Shown here: positions 23,886-38,900 of the stretch, piece after piece | Position numbering within the stretch: position 1 is the first letter of the stretch | Layout of the letters: the number at the start of each line of letters is the position of its first letter | From: Fragum whitleyi | Taxonomy: Eukaryota; Mollusca; Bivalvia; Cardiida; Cardiidae | NCBI GenBank assembly: GCA_948146395.1 | Contig: OX411546.1 | Location: 22,484,449-22,548,448 of the forward strand | Length of the DNA: 64,000 bases | Direction of reading: 5' to 3' | Position numbers and translations under genes: made by a program | Notes under the pieces: generated by a model | Told to the model about the DNA's origin: nothing | Databases searched by the model: none | Seen by the model: the letters and a program-made list of their open reading frames with translations, nothing else

Positions 23886-25151
23886 GTAACCCGATGCGAA
23901 CAAGAAAGTCGACCACTATGAATGCAGCTCCGGTATAAATTTTATACCCATATATGGACATCGAAATATTTCACCATAACAGACTGATCGGCACCGTCAC
24001 AGCGTATTTATCAGCGAAAAATCCATTTTTTCCAGACACTGGGTCACTGCTTCGATCCCTGTCTCTATCTTATCAAATATTTGTATCCGGCCAAGGGAAC
24101 TCTGAGATGGATTTAAGCTGGAGGTTATGAGGAGTGACCTCAGTAGAATTGTCTTCCGATGGGGTCATGTATGGTAAAAGTAGATCCTTTAGAAAAAGTA
24201 GTGCGACATTAAAACGTTATTTTTGAGAATAACTTAGTAAGCTGTGCGCTCATTTATGTCATAGTTTTGCATCTCTTCTTTGATTTAACGCTTGAGTTGA
24301 CCTTCTCTGTGTACGATTTCCTTCGCGAAAGGACGGAGAACGGGTGGGTGTCGTACCCAAAGTAACTGTCCTCTTCATTGGTGGAAAAAAGAAGGTACCC
24401 CTACTTAAGCTTGAGTTTCTCTAGATATTTTTACTTAAAGGTAGGACTACCACAGACACCGGAAAAGAGTGCATTTTATAGAACAAAGAAGGCCCCAAGT
24501 CCGGTGGGGTCTGACCATGAAAGGATGTGCTTACAGCGATATTGAATTTGTCTCATTGGGCTGGAAAAAAGAAAGAAAAGTAAAAAAGGATAATGAACAC
24601 TAATTATCTGTATTGTACATTTTAGTCTTCATTGTATTGAAGTGAACACTAAAAAGAATTTGCGTACTGATTATAAAAGGAAATCGTCACATAAAAAGGT
24701 ATCTCATAAACAAATTGTTGGTGAACTCTTAAAACTCGTTACTTATTCTTTAATCTACCTGTACTCATAAGGTTTTAGAATTTCATAATTATTTCTCAAT
24801 AAAAACAATTTTGCAACTCAGAAATTTATTGGCTCGACTCTAATCTCTATTTTCTGAATTTAACCTTTTTTTCGTATAGATCATGGTTTTGTCGTTCCTA
24901 TGATTATATACCTTTAAAATATTATGGAAAAAGACGAAATTGGATGCAACATGCAACCTCTCTTTCCGTCAATATTTTCTAAAACATGAAATTCTTTCTT
25001 TCTTTTTCCATCTTTCCAAAATTTGCATCACATTGGATCAGAATTTAGATAAGTTCTAAGGTAAGTATAAGGGTTTAGATAAGTGTTAGATTGAGGGTAA
25101 GGGTTTACCTGTTAGTTGGGCAGATACTAAAGGTGCATCCATCTATTTTTT

Positions 25152-26039
<888 letters not shown>

Positions 26040-26293
26040 TTCAGTAACTCCACCTTATTTATTTATTTATACCTATGCCTACCAGGGAGATAATCTTGAC
26101 ATTATCTTGAGATCACTTTCAACGATTGTTTCCAGGGGACTGTCAGTTCTGTGGATGGTGCTTGACAGTTTGACCAGTATAATGCTGGATTAAATTCTGT
26201 TAAATCATCTTCAAATTTTCGGTTCATTTTCAATATAATATCTCAAGTATTTACCGCAAAAATTAAGTAGAAAGCAGACAGGAACGGCGAAGA

Positions 26294-26610
26294 TCAGGGC
26301 CCGAAGTTATAAAACTTTTCTCGAGCTCATTTTTTTTCAAATTTTAAATTAGAATAATTGTATGAAAATAAAAGATAATATAAAACTTTTCTCATGCTCA
26401 TTTTTTTCAAATTTTGAATTAAAATAATTGTATGAAAATAAAAGATAATATTAATAAGTTGTTACATGTATTTATAACAACTTATTAATATCATCTTTTA
26501 TGTGTATTCATTTAAATGAGTAATAAAACAGAATTAGGGCTTTAATTTCAAATTGAAATTTGAGAAAATTACGCCTGAGCCCGAGAAAAGTTTTATACCC
26601 TCGGCCCCTG
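26294..26610. repeat. Family E inverted-repeat element, copy 3
   Basis: Ends cagggcccgaagttataaaa and gttttataccctcggcccc. An internal stretch of about 75 bp (aacttttctcgagctcat onward) is duplicated in tandem on the left arm only. Confidence 0.85.
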
Positions 26611-26661
26611 ACTGCACGTATGTGCAGTATGAACCTCGTCTGTACCGCCTGTAAAAGCTTT

Positions 26662-27083
26662 TCAGTTAGTAGCATCGTAAATTGACATTCGTCTCAATCA
26701 AAACCATTCTTTATCACTCACTCAGCTCTCCATTCATTCATTCAAATCAATCACTAAAACCATTCAAAAACGCCACAAAATCGCTAAAAAGGATCAGATC
26801 TACAACAACATTCAAAATATAGCTAGAAAAAAATGCGATTTCACTGACATAATTGATTTTATAAGCGTCCAATTCGTTTTTGAAGAAATGGAAAGCTATT
26901 TGCATTCATGTTTTTTAAGAGAGGTAATAAGTATCGCTTATTTTGTCCAGGGTGAACAAAATTAGCAATATAGGATTGCCTCCTTTTAATTACAATTAAA
27001 ACTCAGTCATTGCACTCATTCAATATCATTACAAAATCATTCCAAAACCATTCACGTTGTCAATTTCACGACATTGTTAACTG
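26662..27083. repeat. Family J inverted-repeat element, copy 2
   Basis: Reverse orientation relative to copy 1; ends cattgttaactgtatg, with an internal hairpin around cgcttattttgtcc. Confidence 0.7.
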
Positions 27084-27749
27084 TATGCGCAGAAAGGATG
27101 ATGTCGTTAACAGCACAAGAAGGGGGTGAACTTTCTTGTTTTTACGATAACTTTTAAATAATGTCTCGTTTTTCAAACAACATTTAGAGAAAAACTTGGT
27201 GAAACACTTCCAATTATTATAGCTCTTTTTTGTCAACATTGCAAAAAAATATGAAAAAATATAACCGATGAAATCCGAATTATCACTTACAAACAGCAAG
27301 TCAGTAACCTAGCAGAGCAGAAAATAATCCGTCGTAAGCCTGTGACGAACATGAGCGGAAAGACAACATTAAAATTAGAAGTGTACAAGACGTACACGTC
27401 ATCAAATGAGCCAAAGAGGGCGCACATTGGCGGAGGTGTTGTGCTCTTTGAAGCTATTGTTGAGAAGCTTCGTAAACCTTAACCACCCCCCTTAAGATTC
27501 ATGAGGTTGATGACGAAAAGCCTTTATGGGCAGCTATGTGCTTTTTTGCATCACCAGAGTCACTATAAATCTAACATAAACGGGCCCAATGCAAACTCCA
27601 ACCGGACGATTTCATTCCAATCTCTTATTTACAGCAAGCACGCAAAGAGCATAGTTGAATATAAATCGTCGTTGGCCAGAACCGAACTTATCAGGACAAG
27701 GAATATTGAATTTATTGGTTCACAAGACCAACGCTCCGGTCCAAAGATA
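27084..27749. other. Intergenic, nothing recognised
   Basis: No repeat family member. Small open frames on both strands have no recognisable protein features. Confidence 0.35.
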
Positions 27750-28160
27750 TAGAGGATTATCGTTTGTTTCAGTGTAAGATCGATTAATATTTTATTGAGT
27801 GAACAACAAAAGCTATAATTTTCACGAGAGTGAACATATAGCTTTTGTTGTTCACGAAATGAAATATTTATCGATCCTACTCGAAAAACAAACGATTATT
27901 CTATTTCTTTATTGTAAAAATGAGAGAAAATGAGAAATTTGTAGGATATATTTTCGTAAAGCGCGTCATTTTGCACGTGATTGCTATGCAACGTTCATTG
28001 TGATGTCACTTATTTCGCCCCACATAGTTTACGTCAGATAAGATGAAATGCACAAAAGCAGGGTATAATTTTTTGGAAATTCACTGTTTTTGTGGTGAGA
28101 TTATCAACAGTTATTTATCGATAAACCACCGATAAGCATTAGAGAAAATATTTCCTAGTC
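27750..28160. repeat. Family C fold-back element, copy 2
   Basis: Begins gaggattatcgtttgtttc, with an internal hairpin at 27805-27860 and the same tgatgtcact / gtcagataag tail as copy 1. Confidence 0.8.
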
Positions 28161-28925
28161 CAGTTGTCTGTCGTTGTAATAAAACTTTTTTCATAAAATT
28201 TCGCCATAAACGGTTAAGACTGATCAGATATAAAAGCGTTTTCGTGCACCTAGTTGGTACTCTAGATAAGATGTTTGAATACTTTTGTTACCAAGACACT
28301 CTGTCATCTAGGGTGAGAAGAATGGGGACTAATATGTGTTAGTCATCTTATCAATGTGTACAAACATGCATATAATCAAATATAGAATTGGTCTTCAAAT
28401 AAATATGAAACATATTAAATATTCCAATTTTTAAAGCTGTGAAAATGGCTGATCCCTCGGTCTCCCAGTAGAGATACATATACTAGGAAAAACTTCTAAT
28501 CGGCCGCTTTTAAAATTTGGTCATAATGCTGAGAATCAATCGTATCTGAAACACTGTTTGTCTATGAAGTCACAAGCAAAATAACCAACTGGCTTTAATT
28601 GAAATTGCTCTCTAATTATTGCAATTGTCACGTACAAAACGTTAAATGCTCATAACGTAAAAAGAAAATATATATAAGCTATTGCAGGTGATACCATTAT
28701 GGTCGTCGGCAAACTACCATTTGTGCTCTTTGGCACAAGGTGCAACGGACTGGTAACGTAATTGACCGACCAGGCCGAGCAAAAGGAAGGGTTACAACGC
28801 CCCAAGACGACAGGTAAATGCCAGTGACGAATCTCAGTGATATATTTCGACCTGTGACAGTTAACGCTAGAACGCCAGTTGGGATCGATTGCAAAAGTGT
28901 CGGTTTGAAAAAAATTGCGGGAATT

Positions 28926-29062
28926 AGTCCTACGTTCAGGATGTAAAAAACGGTGCAAACAATTTTCCAATTATACCCCGCTGTGCACGCAAGCGCCCGT
29001 GCGAAACGGGGTTAAATTGGAAAACCGTTTGCACCGTTTTGTGTTCCTGAACGCAGGGCTGG
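28926..29062. repeat. Family A palindrome, copy 6
   Basis: Well preserved: cgttcaggatgtaaaaaacg to ttgtgttcctgaacgcaggg, centred on gcacgcaagcgcccgtgc. Confidence 0.85.
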
Positions 29063-29310
29063 AATCCGTCCTAACCAAACATATGTGTGACCAATACTGA
29101 TAGCCAGGCATTGAAGAGCACATCAAGTTGTTAGTGCAACACTATTGTCAGTGCCTATAGATATATAGGCACTGACAGTAATGTTGCTCTGACCCTACGA
29201 CATGAAGTCTTGTCAAGGACTCACATTTGATTGCTATGTGACGACTGTGCGACAGTGCTGTCCGGATTAAGAAATTAACTTGAAAAAATAAGTATTCGTC
29301 TATTAGGAAC

Positions 29311-29620
29311 AGTTACTATACAAATATCTGTGTGATAACATCCCGTACGATATTTTTATGATATCACATAGTTACTTTTAGAACAATGATATAATGTCGT
29401 TATTTTTTGAAACTTACATTTCAGTTAGAAACATCGGTGAAAACAAGACAAATAGAGGTTATAAGATAAATATAATACATACTTAGTGATTGTATGAAAA
29501 AATATCTAATTCGGTTGTGAGAATTGATAATTGTCTCGGCAGAGCCTCGACAATTATCAATTCTCCCAATCTCGTTAGATATTTTTTCATACAAAACACT
29601 AAGTACGTATTATATATAAA
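29311..29620 (+). repeat. Family D MITE, copy 5
   Basis: Starts actatacaaatatctgtg and ends cgtattatatata. Lies about 315 bp upstream of the discoidin gene's start codon. Confidence 0.8.
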
Positions 29621-29709
29621 TGACTTTAAGGCTGTCCTCGTTTTGCAAAATGTTATTACTTCCATGCAGGTTATATCACAAGGAATAATTAATTTCGAAA
29701 GGGCCCTAC

Positions 29710-29809
29710 GTATAGTTCCGCAAGAAAGAGTGAGGTTCGAGAAACCGTTATCTCCTATCATTTTCAATGTAAAATTGATCTTTGATAACTTGAAATTGCA
29801 GGTCTATAC
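29710..29809 (+). repeat. 100-bp repeat, copy 1, upstream of discoidin gene
   Basis: Begins gtatagttccgcaa and ends ggtctatac (short inverted ends). Over 90% alike by eye to 36433-36535, in the intron after exon 5 of the same gene. Because this copy is within 130 bp of the start codon, it may be in the promoter or 5' UTR. Confidence 0.8.
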
Positions 29810-29935
29810 CTTTCGAATGTTACAGGTAGCCTTATCGTACCCGTCAGGTGTTCCTATTTGTTTACAGTTTGGTGCATTTTTGTGCTTATATCACTGTGAT
29901 AAAGTAAGTCGCTGTCGACAGATTATTTAGTGAGA

Positions 29936-32900
29936 ATGTTTGTAATAAAATTATTTCTGTGTTTTGGATTAGTCTCATCCTGTGTAGCCCAGCTCAGTAC
30001 AGTCTCACTACAGCAATGTGCTGCGGATCTGGCTTGCAGCATGAACTACAGCGCCCTGTTTCAGACAAAACTTGACAATGCAACAAACTACATCGATCTA
30101 CAAGTCGCCATTTTACGACATCAACTGGACGGTAAAGTACAGCCACTCGAGGTCAAGGTCAACACCCTAGATTATAACACCACAGCTCAGATAGATACTA
30201 TTTTTAGACATCTGAGAAGTGTTGAAGGCGAAATAGTATATGATAGGTATTTTTCTTCATCATAATTCCTTAGTTTCTGATCCTTTCTGAAAAAAGTGCA
30301 TGGTATTTCTTTAATAAGATAAAGGAAAAATATATTGTTTACAAACAAGTAGTGTCCGTGGTATCGAAGTATTCTGCGTTATTGATGAACTGGCAGGGCG
30401 GGGCTTAGCCGTGACGTAATTTGGCGAGTTAAGTTTGAAATATTGTAAAGTTAGTCCGCAATAATCGAAAACGCGTGCAAATAACTGTATCCTAAAACCA
30501 AAAGGATTCACTTGCTTAGAGAAAGTGAACACATATCATCGTTGGGTTACCAAAGCCTCGTAACTTCAGCTTAGGCAAGCTGCAGTTACCAGGGTTTGGT
30601 AACCAACCTACGCTTTACGGTCTCAAGTTAATTATGTCTACTATCTTTAGAAGTAAATAACAATGAATAAAAGGCTGATTTATAATCCATGATTAATGCC
30701 CTGGCAGGGCGGAGCCTAAGTAACGGGTCGTTGCACTTAAGGTTAAGGTAAAACATATTTTCCTTACAATAACTTACTTCTACAGGGATTCGACGTAAAT
30801 ATCTTGTAAATAACTCGTAGTTTGGTTACCAAACCCTCGTTACCCAACGATGAAATGTGTTCACTTTCTCTAACTACGTGAATCCTTTTGGTTTTAGGAT
30901 AGTTATTAGCACGCGTTCACGATTATTGCCGACTAACTTTTCAATGAACCCAAAATATTTAAAAATTAACTCGCCAATTTACGTCACGGCTAGGCCCCGC
31001 CCTGCCAGTTCATTGATAACGCAGAATACCTTAGCCTGAAGTGCATCGACCCGTTACTTAGGCTCCGCCCTGCCAGAGGAAAAATCGTGCATTACAGTTC
31101 GTAAGTTTGAACATCACAAGATTATTAGTTCGATTCCCGAGAGCGGCTATCGATCTTGGTTCTTCCATTGACCCTATTAGTCCGGCAGAAATGAGGTTTT
31201 GTTTGGTCGAATCTGGATGTGAAATAGAAAATGTTTTAACATATATATATGAAACGCTGAGGCCTTCTACTTTAAGAATCATTCGGATGAATCCTTGTCA
31301 TCCTTGCGCATTTCGAGAATTCCAAGAAGGCGTGCAAAATGATCGCCAAAAGCTTAAGAATGGCAAATCATTTGTATAAAAATATTCCAATTGACAAACT
31401 TTTTCCTAGTGGATTGAAAAATATTAAGGATGACAACTTATTTTCAATCATAGTGCTAAAAGTTCCACGAGACTGGCAGCCAACACTCTGAAAGGGTCAT
31501 TTATATGTAAACAGGCGTTTCTAATTTGGTTCATGTCCAAGATTCTCTAAAAAAAAATAAGTTTTTTAATTTATCTAAATTCAATTGGGTTAACATTTTG
31601 CAAATTAAAACTTATGAAAATGTATAGTGAGCAAATTAATCCCAATTTGCAGTATTCTCTTGAAACTTTGAAATTGTCTGACAGTGACTTTTTGAGGGAT
31701 CATTTTCATCATATTTACTATTCCAGAGAATATCTTGGTAACCTGACTCGCGGTTTATACATACTAAATGACGAGTATCATAAAGAGGCGATTGTCCGCT
31801 ACCAAGATGTCCACAAACTAGTGCTTGAGCTCACACAAACAAAGACCAGTCTGTCCCAGTTACAGGACGCCGTCAATCAACTTCTCACCAAAAATAACTT
31901 ACAGACTGTCCAAGTCCTCCCAACAGCCACTGTGGCACCTGTAGGACAAACATGTGCAGGTAAACCACCAGCCAATCCTTATTTAAGTTCAATTTAAAAT
32001 TTCTTAAATACAGTGCAGAATAGTTCTTTTAATAGAACAGACAAAATGTGATACTTCGCCCTAGAGAATAACATGTCAGTGTCTTAGAATATAAATGTTA
32101 TCTGGTTGAAGTAGGGAGAATTTATCATGACGATGCTTTGCCGAGTCATGATAATTTCTCACAGCCGAGACCAGATAACATTGATATATTAGGACACTCA
32201 CATGTTATTCTATTTATCTTGCAATCATTTCTAAGCGATTTATTATAATAAACCCTTAAATCAAAGAAATTTTGGTGAAAGTGTAAGCAAATTGTTTCTA
32301 AAAATTGACTGCCTGATATCATGTCATGTTATCAGACAGGTGATATCAGGTCAAAACATGCTTCATTGCATGATAAATGATACTTCCAAAACATGCTGCT
32401 GCCAATAAAAACACTCATTCATAATGTAATGACTGTTGAAATCCGACATTTTTTGACATTCAATATTTTTGTCGATGGGCGGCATGAACATCTTAGCTAC
32501 AATTGTAGCAATGGTAAGGTTATATTCCAACAATTTGCTATTTGTTTCATGTTTAATACTCCTACATTTTTCAATTTAAATAACGGTTTAATGTTTGATG
32601 GTTGTTTTATGACGGATGCCATGGGGTGTGAAAAGCGATCAATCTATTTCAACAATTCCATTTATGGCCTGAAAACTCGGATAACTCAATTTACTTCCGT
32701 GCATCTGTCCATTTCAAGATGAACTACGAATATTCTTTACATACTCAGTGTAACTATTCATTTAATCAATCTACAGGATCTCGAGGTTGCATGTGTGAAT
32801 TCAGTTGTAAGAGGCCTAAAACGATCGGCCATTTTCAGAGTCATTCTTTCCAGTTTTCAGATCGATGGAACACTGCCCGGTGTGATGATATATTTTTATC

Positions 32901-35900
32901 AATTTTTATCATATTTGTTCTTTAATGTTATTTTGTGGATTATCGCAAAAAACGGTACATTTCACGTGTTAATCTCGCTGCTAAACAAGTGTAATTAGCA
33001 GATATTCATACCATGTTTTCGTTCAATTCACACTGGCGCGGTTATCTAGTCAATAAAAGGGAATAATAATAAAAAATCCACATGACGCTATGACGCGTTT
33101 AAGAAAAATTGCCCTCAAATATTCACATGTTGTCTTCTTTTTTTTACTAGTGGCATTTCCATTCGTGAAATTATAGCTTTTGTTGTTCACTCAATGAAAG
33201 ATAAGCAGATCTTACACTGAAACAAACAGTTTTTCACTTTTTTAAAATAAAAGTTCGCTCATAGGCAGAAGTATCATAAGGGTGCTTATAACTTAAATCC
33301 TTCTAGATTCTGTGTCCTGAAAAATGAACCAGTACTTTCACTGAATGTGTTGGCCTGTGCAAGAATAAAGATCGATAAAAATTCTCAATAATCGTACTCG
33401 GGACATCTTGTTCTAGCACCTGACGCGCTTCCCCTTCAACGCGGACATCTTACTTCATGGTGATACATTAATTAATTATGCTTCTTTGGGAATATATGAA
33501 GATCTACATAATAAACATGTGCCCACTTTCTCTTTCAGCCAAAGATCAAGAAATATCGGTACTACGAACTAACTTGACTTACTATCAGAATGCTTATACC
33601 ACCTCTAGTAAAGCTGTGGATAATCTGAGACAGCTTCAAACATTTCTACAAACACAGGTTATTAACGTTACTACTATATTTCATGTTGTTTCATTTAGTC
33701 TAGCACCGCCGATTGAAGCACTTTTCATGCAATAAAAATACAGTTGGCGACTCTGATCTAAAACGCTCTATCATATGCAGTATTTAGACTCATAAAACGC
33801 AATGGGAAATTTTGCTCAGTGCAATGCAGTATTAAAGATAACAATCGGTTAAATATACAGTAAAACTTGTGTCAAGCGACCACTTAAGGGACCACCAAAA
33901 AGCGGTCGTTTATGGGAATGGTCGCTTAATACGAAATACTGTGATAAATGTGACAGTTCATTTTGATACCATTTATAGATTGTCGGTCAAGTCGTACTGA
34001 ATCTGATGATGTTCGAATCCATTAGAGTTGTCTTATTGAGACGATTCTAATGGGTTCTAACAACATAAGATTCAACAATAACCAATTTTTCGGTAAGAAT
34101 GTCCCATTTTTCAGATATTTTGATTACGGTGAATTGGACTTTTTATGGTGATCGCTTAATACAATTGGTCGCTTAAAAGACGTGGTCACTCGAGCAATAT
34201 CGACTGTAGACAGGAACTAATTTTTAACTAATCAAAAAAAAATTTTTTAATTGATACAATTGAAACAACAATCCTGATTGGCAGGAAATGACTTCCTATT
34301 AAAAATTTGACTATTGGTTATCTTTTATACATGCGGGTCCTTATTGTTAGATCATCGACTTTCGTTGACTTTTTCATACACCACGGAACATTTTTACTTC
34401 GTCATGGAACTTCTTTTTATCCTTCTTTTTTTTCGGGGTAAAAAGTTCTCTAAACTATACAATTTAAACTAGCTTATTTTGAAAATGTTTTACTAGAATA
34501 TGCAAGAATCTCATTTCTGGTAGATCATATTCCCATTTTCTAAAGATTGTATATTATTCCCATATATGTTTGTAGCATCATAGACAAGGTACTCGTCTTA
34601 TTTCAGGTCTATCAATTAAAACAGAATATCACAAGTCTTGAAACAGCAAGTGGTCTCAAAGACCGATTGATCCTACAGTTACAACAACAACTAAGACCTG
34701 GCCAAACCGCGGGATCGATAGGAAGGTACATTATTATTCATTGTATTTTTTTTCGACAATGGTCTGCAAAATTGAATAGTTTATATAAAACTGTCTTTGC
34801 GAAAAGTTTCATTCCGTTTTGATATTATTTGTATGCAAAACGGCGACTGGTGGCGCACCTCTTTGAGGCAAGTTAATGAAGGCCGTACATAGATACCAGT
34901 ATGTTGTGCACGCCAAGGGCGACAAGCTTTGGGATTTTTTCTTTTTAAAAACTATTCAAGCAACATGTTTTAAACCATGTTAATTGAAAGCGCCGAAGTC
35001 CAGAACTAGATATTCGTATGCCATTATTCTCTTTTTTTCTTTTTTCCATTAGGACCCGATATTATGAAACTTTTCTTGTGCTCAATGGTGAATTTCTTCA
35101 AACTCAGAATTTAAATAAACATAAAAACATAAACGATAATATTAATAAGTTGTTATGTATAACAACTTATTTCTATTTCCTTTTTTGTTTATACATTGAT
35201 TGTAGTATTACAACAGAATTTTTGAAAGCGTTAATCTCAAGTTGAAATAAGAATTGAAAATTTTCCGTTGAACCAGGGACTCTCAATTCGTGGTTGAACA
35301 CTAGGTAAGTTTTATAATTTCGTGCTCTGATCTCAATTTTCCTTCCACCCTCATGCCCTGATCTCAATTTTCCTTACCCCCATCACCATTATATTTTATA
35401 TAGATCTACATCACAAACACCATTATCTTCATCACGATTGTCAACTCGGGATCTGATGATTAACCGTCCCAATTCATTACGACGGAAACTCGTCACGATT
35501 GTTATTTTCACAGTGACGGCTGACATTCGGAACACCACTTTAACAATCTAACAATCAACCTCGGTTGTATATTAACGGACTATTCTAAAAATTACAAGAA
35601 AAAACTGGGAAAATCGATGACGTTATATAAAATTACGTCAGCCCTCAAAATTTTGAGGGAAAACATTCGATGTCACCAACGATATTCAAATAGCATTAGT
35701 TTCTTAAATAACGACTGGAAAATCTTAATGTTTGAGAATGCTTCGCAATCAAAGTCTAAAGTTTAAAGAGGCAATGAAATGATATATATCATTTCATTTT
35801 CCAAATAAGCTGTTTTTATGAAAATAACCACCAGTTTAAACGATATACGGTCCAAACATTTTTTTCTACGGCCCTTGCAGTATAAATGAATACGAAATAT

Positions 35901-38900
35901 ATATTTTCTCTTTTTGACAAAATAGTCCAACGTATTTTAAAACGAGAGAAGTTTCATCCATATACGTGCTCACTTCAGGGCCCGAGGTTATAAAACTTTT
36001 CTCGGGCTCTACTGAGAATGTTCTCAATTTTTAAACTTAAATAAATGTACGAAAATAAAAGATAATATCAATAAGTTGTTATTTATAACAACTTACTAAT
36101 ATTATCTTTAATTTTAATACCTTAAAATGAGCATTTAAACAGAATTACGGCTTAAATATCAAATTGAAATTTGAAAAATTTTTAATTGAGAATGAGAAAA
36201 GTTTTATAACCCTGGGCCCTGAAATTCCAGCTGTGATAGCCCACTTGGTATGAAGGACAACACCATTCCCGACTCAGCCATCACCTCTAGTGAGAGTCAG
36301 TCAGGATATGAGCCATCGAACGCTCGACTGGACAATGGTCAAGGATGGTATACAACGGAGAAACAGAACACAACGGACTTCCTACAGATAGACCTGGGAC
36401 ACTCGGTCTACATCACAAAAATAGCCACACAGGTATAGTTCCGCAATAAAGAGTGAGGTCCGAGAAACCGTTATCTCCTATCATTTTCAATGCAAAATTG
36501 ATCTTTGATCACTCACTTGAAATTGCAGGTCTATAATTATGTATAAGGGATGACCGTTTGTTTTAGTGTAAGATTGTTTAATATTGAATTGAGTAAAAAA
36601 CAAGAGGTATATTTCACGAGAGACGAAGACACTCGTGAAAATATAGCTTTCGTTTTTCATTCAATGAAATATAATTCTATCTTCCTCGAAAAACAAACGA
36701 TTATTGAATTTCTTTAATGGAAGAATGGGAATTAATATAAAACTTTTAAAACAATGTTGATTGCTATGCAACGTTCAAGATGACGTCATCAGATAAGTGA
36801 TCTGAACGAAAGCGGAGACGTAAGTTTATTTATGACTCCCCCGGTTATGCAGTGAGTTTATCAAATGTTATTCTTCCGTTATTTCTAGATAATCCATCGA
36901 ATAGCACGAAAGAAAAAAAACAACAAGTATTTTGCATGCTCAATTTTCAACATTCAACTGGGTGTAATACTTTAATATATTTGTAAAAGACAACCAACTT
37001 AATTCTTTAAATAAAACTTTTCAGCAAGAAATCTTGCAGACCTACCAAGAAATAGTTTGTCGTAAGTCGGTAGTTATTAAGACTTATAAAGGATTTCTAT
37101 TTCGTCCGATAAATAAAAGTTGATGTGTTTGAAGAGATGTACTTTCTTATGGAATGCTTTACAGACACAACTAATATGTAAGATCGTATCACAGTGATTG
37201 CTTATCATAATTGATATACTAACCCTAAGAAAAGCGTTGATGTAGGTGTTCTACTTTTGAATCGAAGTCATACTTAATACTTATCACAATTGATTGTTTC
37301 AGGGAGCACCATGTTGTGACGTCATGGTTACAAACTACACATTACAATATTCAAAAGATGGCGTCACATGGAAGGAATATCAAAACGACTGTCGTAAAAC
37401 TGTGAGTTTGTTTAATGTATAATGCTAGATATGCAAATACGATCCTTTAGGTTATAGATACGCAGCACAAATTATCATTTGAAGCATGATATAAGTGGCC
37501 ATTTTTATGTGTTTCAATGCTTGCAAGTCTCTCTCATAAGTAAAAGTGATCAAGATCGATCATGCACCGCGTGCATTTACATTTACTTTGATTTTGAATT
37601 AAGAGCATTTTATTTGCAATCAAAAAAGCTATATTAAGATATATTGTTTAGATGAACAAACTGTCTTTTTTGTAAATAGAAGAAGCCTTAGATTTGGTCA
37701 AAACCAACTTGTAAATTGAAAAAAATCTGCTATATTCTTTCACTGTAAATTTAAGCCGGGTTTCTTACAAAAAATAGCTTTAAAAATATAACCTACGAAC
37801 CCTTAAATATACTTAATTGATACAGTCATTTTGTTCACCTTAAACACCTTTTATAGCGGTGAAGCAATTATTTTTTACTTTTCTTTATCAAAAAGTTTGA
37901 TCTTTCATTGCACAACATATTACTTTATAATGATTTTCAAAATGTATTGTTTATTTGTATCAAACGATCAAGCTAAAAAGCATTTTAACTGTTCATTTGT
38001 GACAATTGTTCAAAAATCAAACAGTGTTTTTACTGATTACTAAGACAAACGAGAGGTGCTAGGGATATTATGTTTCAGATTGCAATTTTAAATTTGCTTT
38101 TTACTAGTTCATACAGTTTCATTTCCTTCCTCGGGAAACCAAGTTCATAGAATTTAGAAAAAAGTAATAAAATTCTTTTTTTTTTTACTTTATTGCACAT
38201 AAATAGCGAAATTAATACATTCTGCATGTATAATTTAAATAATTATTAACCTTGGTAAATACTCAATAAAGTCATCAGAGCTATACGGATAGAGGGGGTA
38301 TTTTGATTTTTTGATATAAGTATTTCAATCATAATAGAATAATCCTTATGTTTTTGATACTCATTTGAATCGTCTCTTCGAGAAATGAGAATCAGTAATA
38401 ATGGGTTTCAGTTAAAATTAAGAACTAAGACTGGCTTCCCGCCTCTTATCTGTACCCCTGGTCATATATATTAATGTACGCTCTATCGGTCCTATCAACT
38501 TGGCGTGAGAGTTTGACATTCAAAAAGCACTTAAATACTGGTAAAAAACAAGCAAAATTCCGTCCTGCTGCCCCTTGCAATCTCAAAAAGCTCGCCGACG
38601 TTTAAATGTGTCACCTTTATTCGCATGTAAGACGGGTTATCGTTTCTCAAACGACCGGGAACGTTTTGAAATCCTGAAGACAAATCTGTGATATGCTATC
38701 TTTTAACCTATACATTGTGTTCAAATCTTTTTTCACGTGGTGAAAATTTAACATTTGAGCAATTGTGAAAAATACCCTAAAACTCATCATCTGATACATG
38801 ATTATCGTATTGATAAGCACTTTCTTTAGAGACACTTCGCGACTTTCTGTTAGCGTCTATCACTTCGTTCCATGTATACAATCTGTAAACACACAATACA

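Larger units (their letters stand above)
22999..25090. other. Intergenic region upstream of mucin-like gene
   Basis: 5' flank of the mucin-like gene. Besides the short repeats listed, no gene, promoter motif or RNA gene was recognised. Confidence 0.35.

Noticed and set aside
28650..28970. 106-codon minus-strand frame in a less AT-rich stretch with several Cys, briefly considered as an IL-17-like fragment
   Set aside because: The Cys and Trp spacing does not match IL-17, the start lies in a family A palindrome, and no convincing splice sites frame it. A conserved unique exon remains possible.
31107..31379. 90-codon plus-strand frame in intron 1 of the discoidin gene, with a tRNA B-box-like agttcgattcccgag at its start
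   Set aside because: No A-box at tRNA spacing and no recognisable protein features; too weak to call a SINE or exon.
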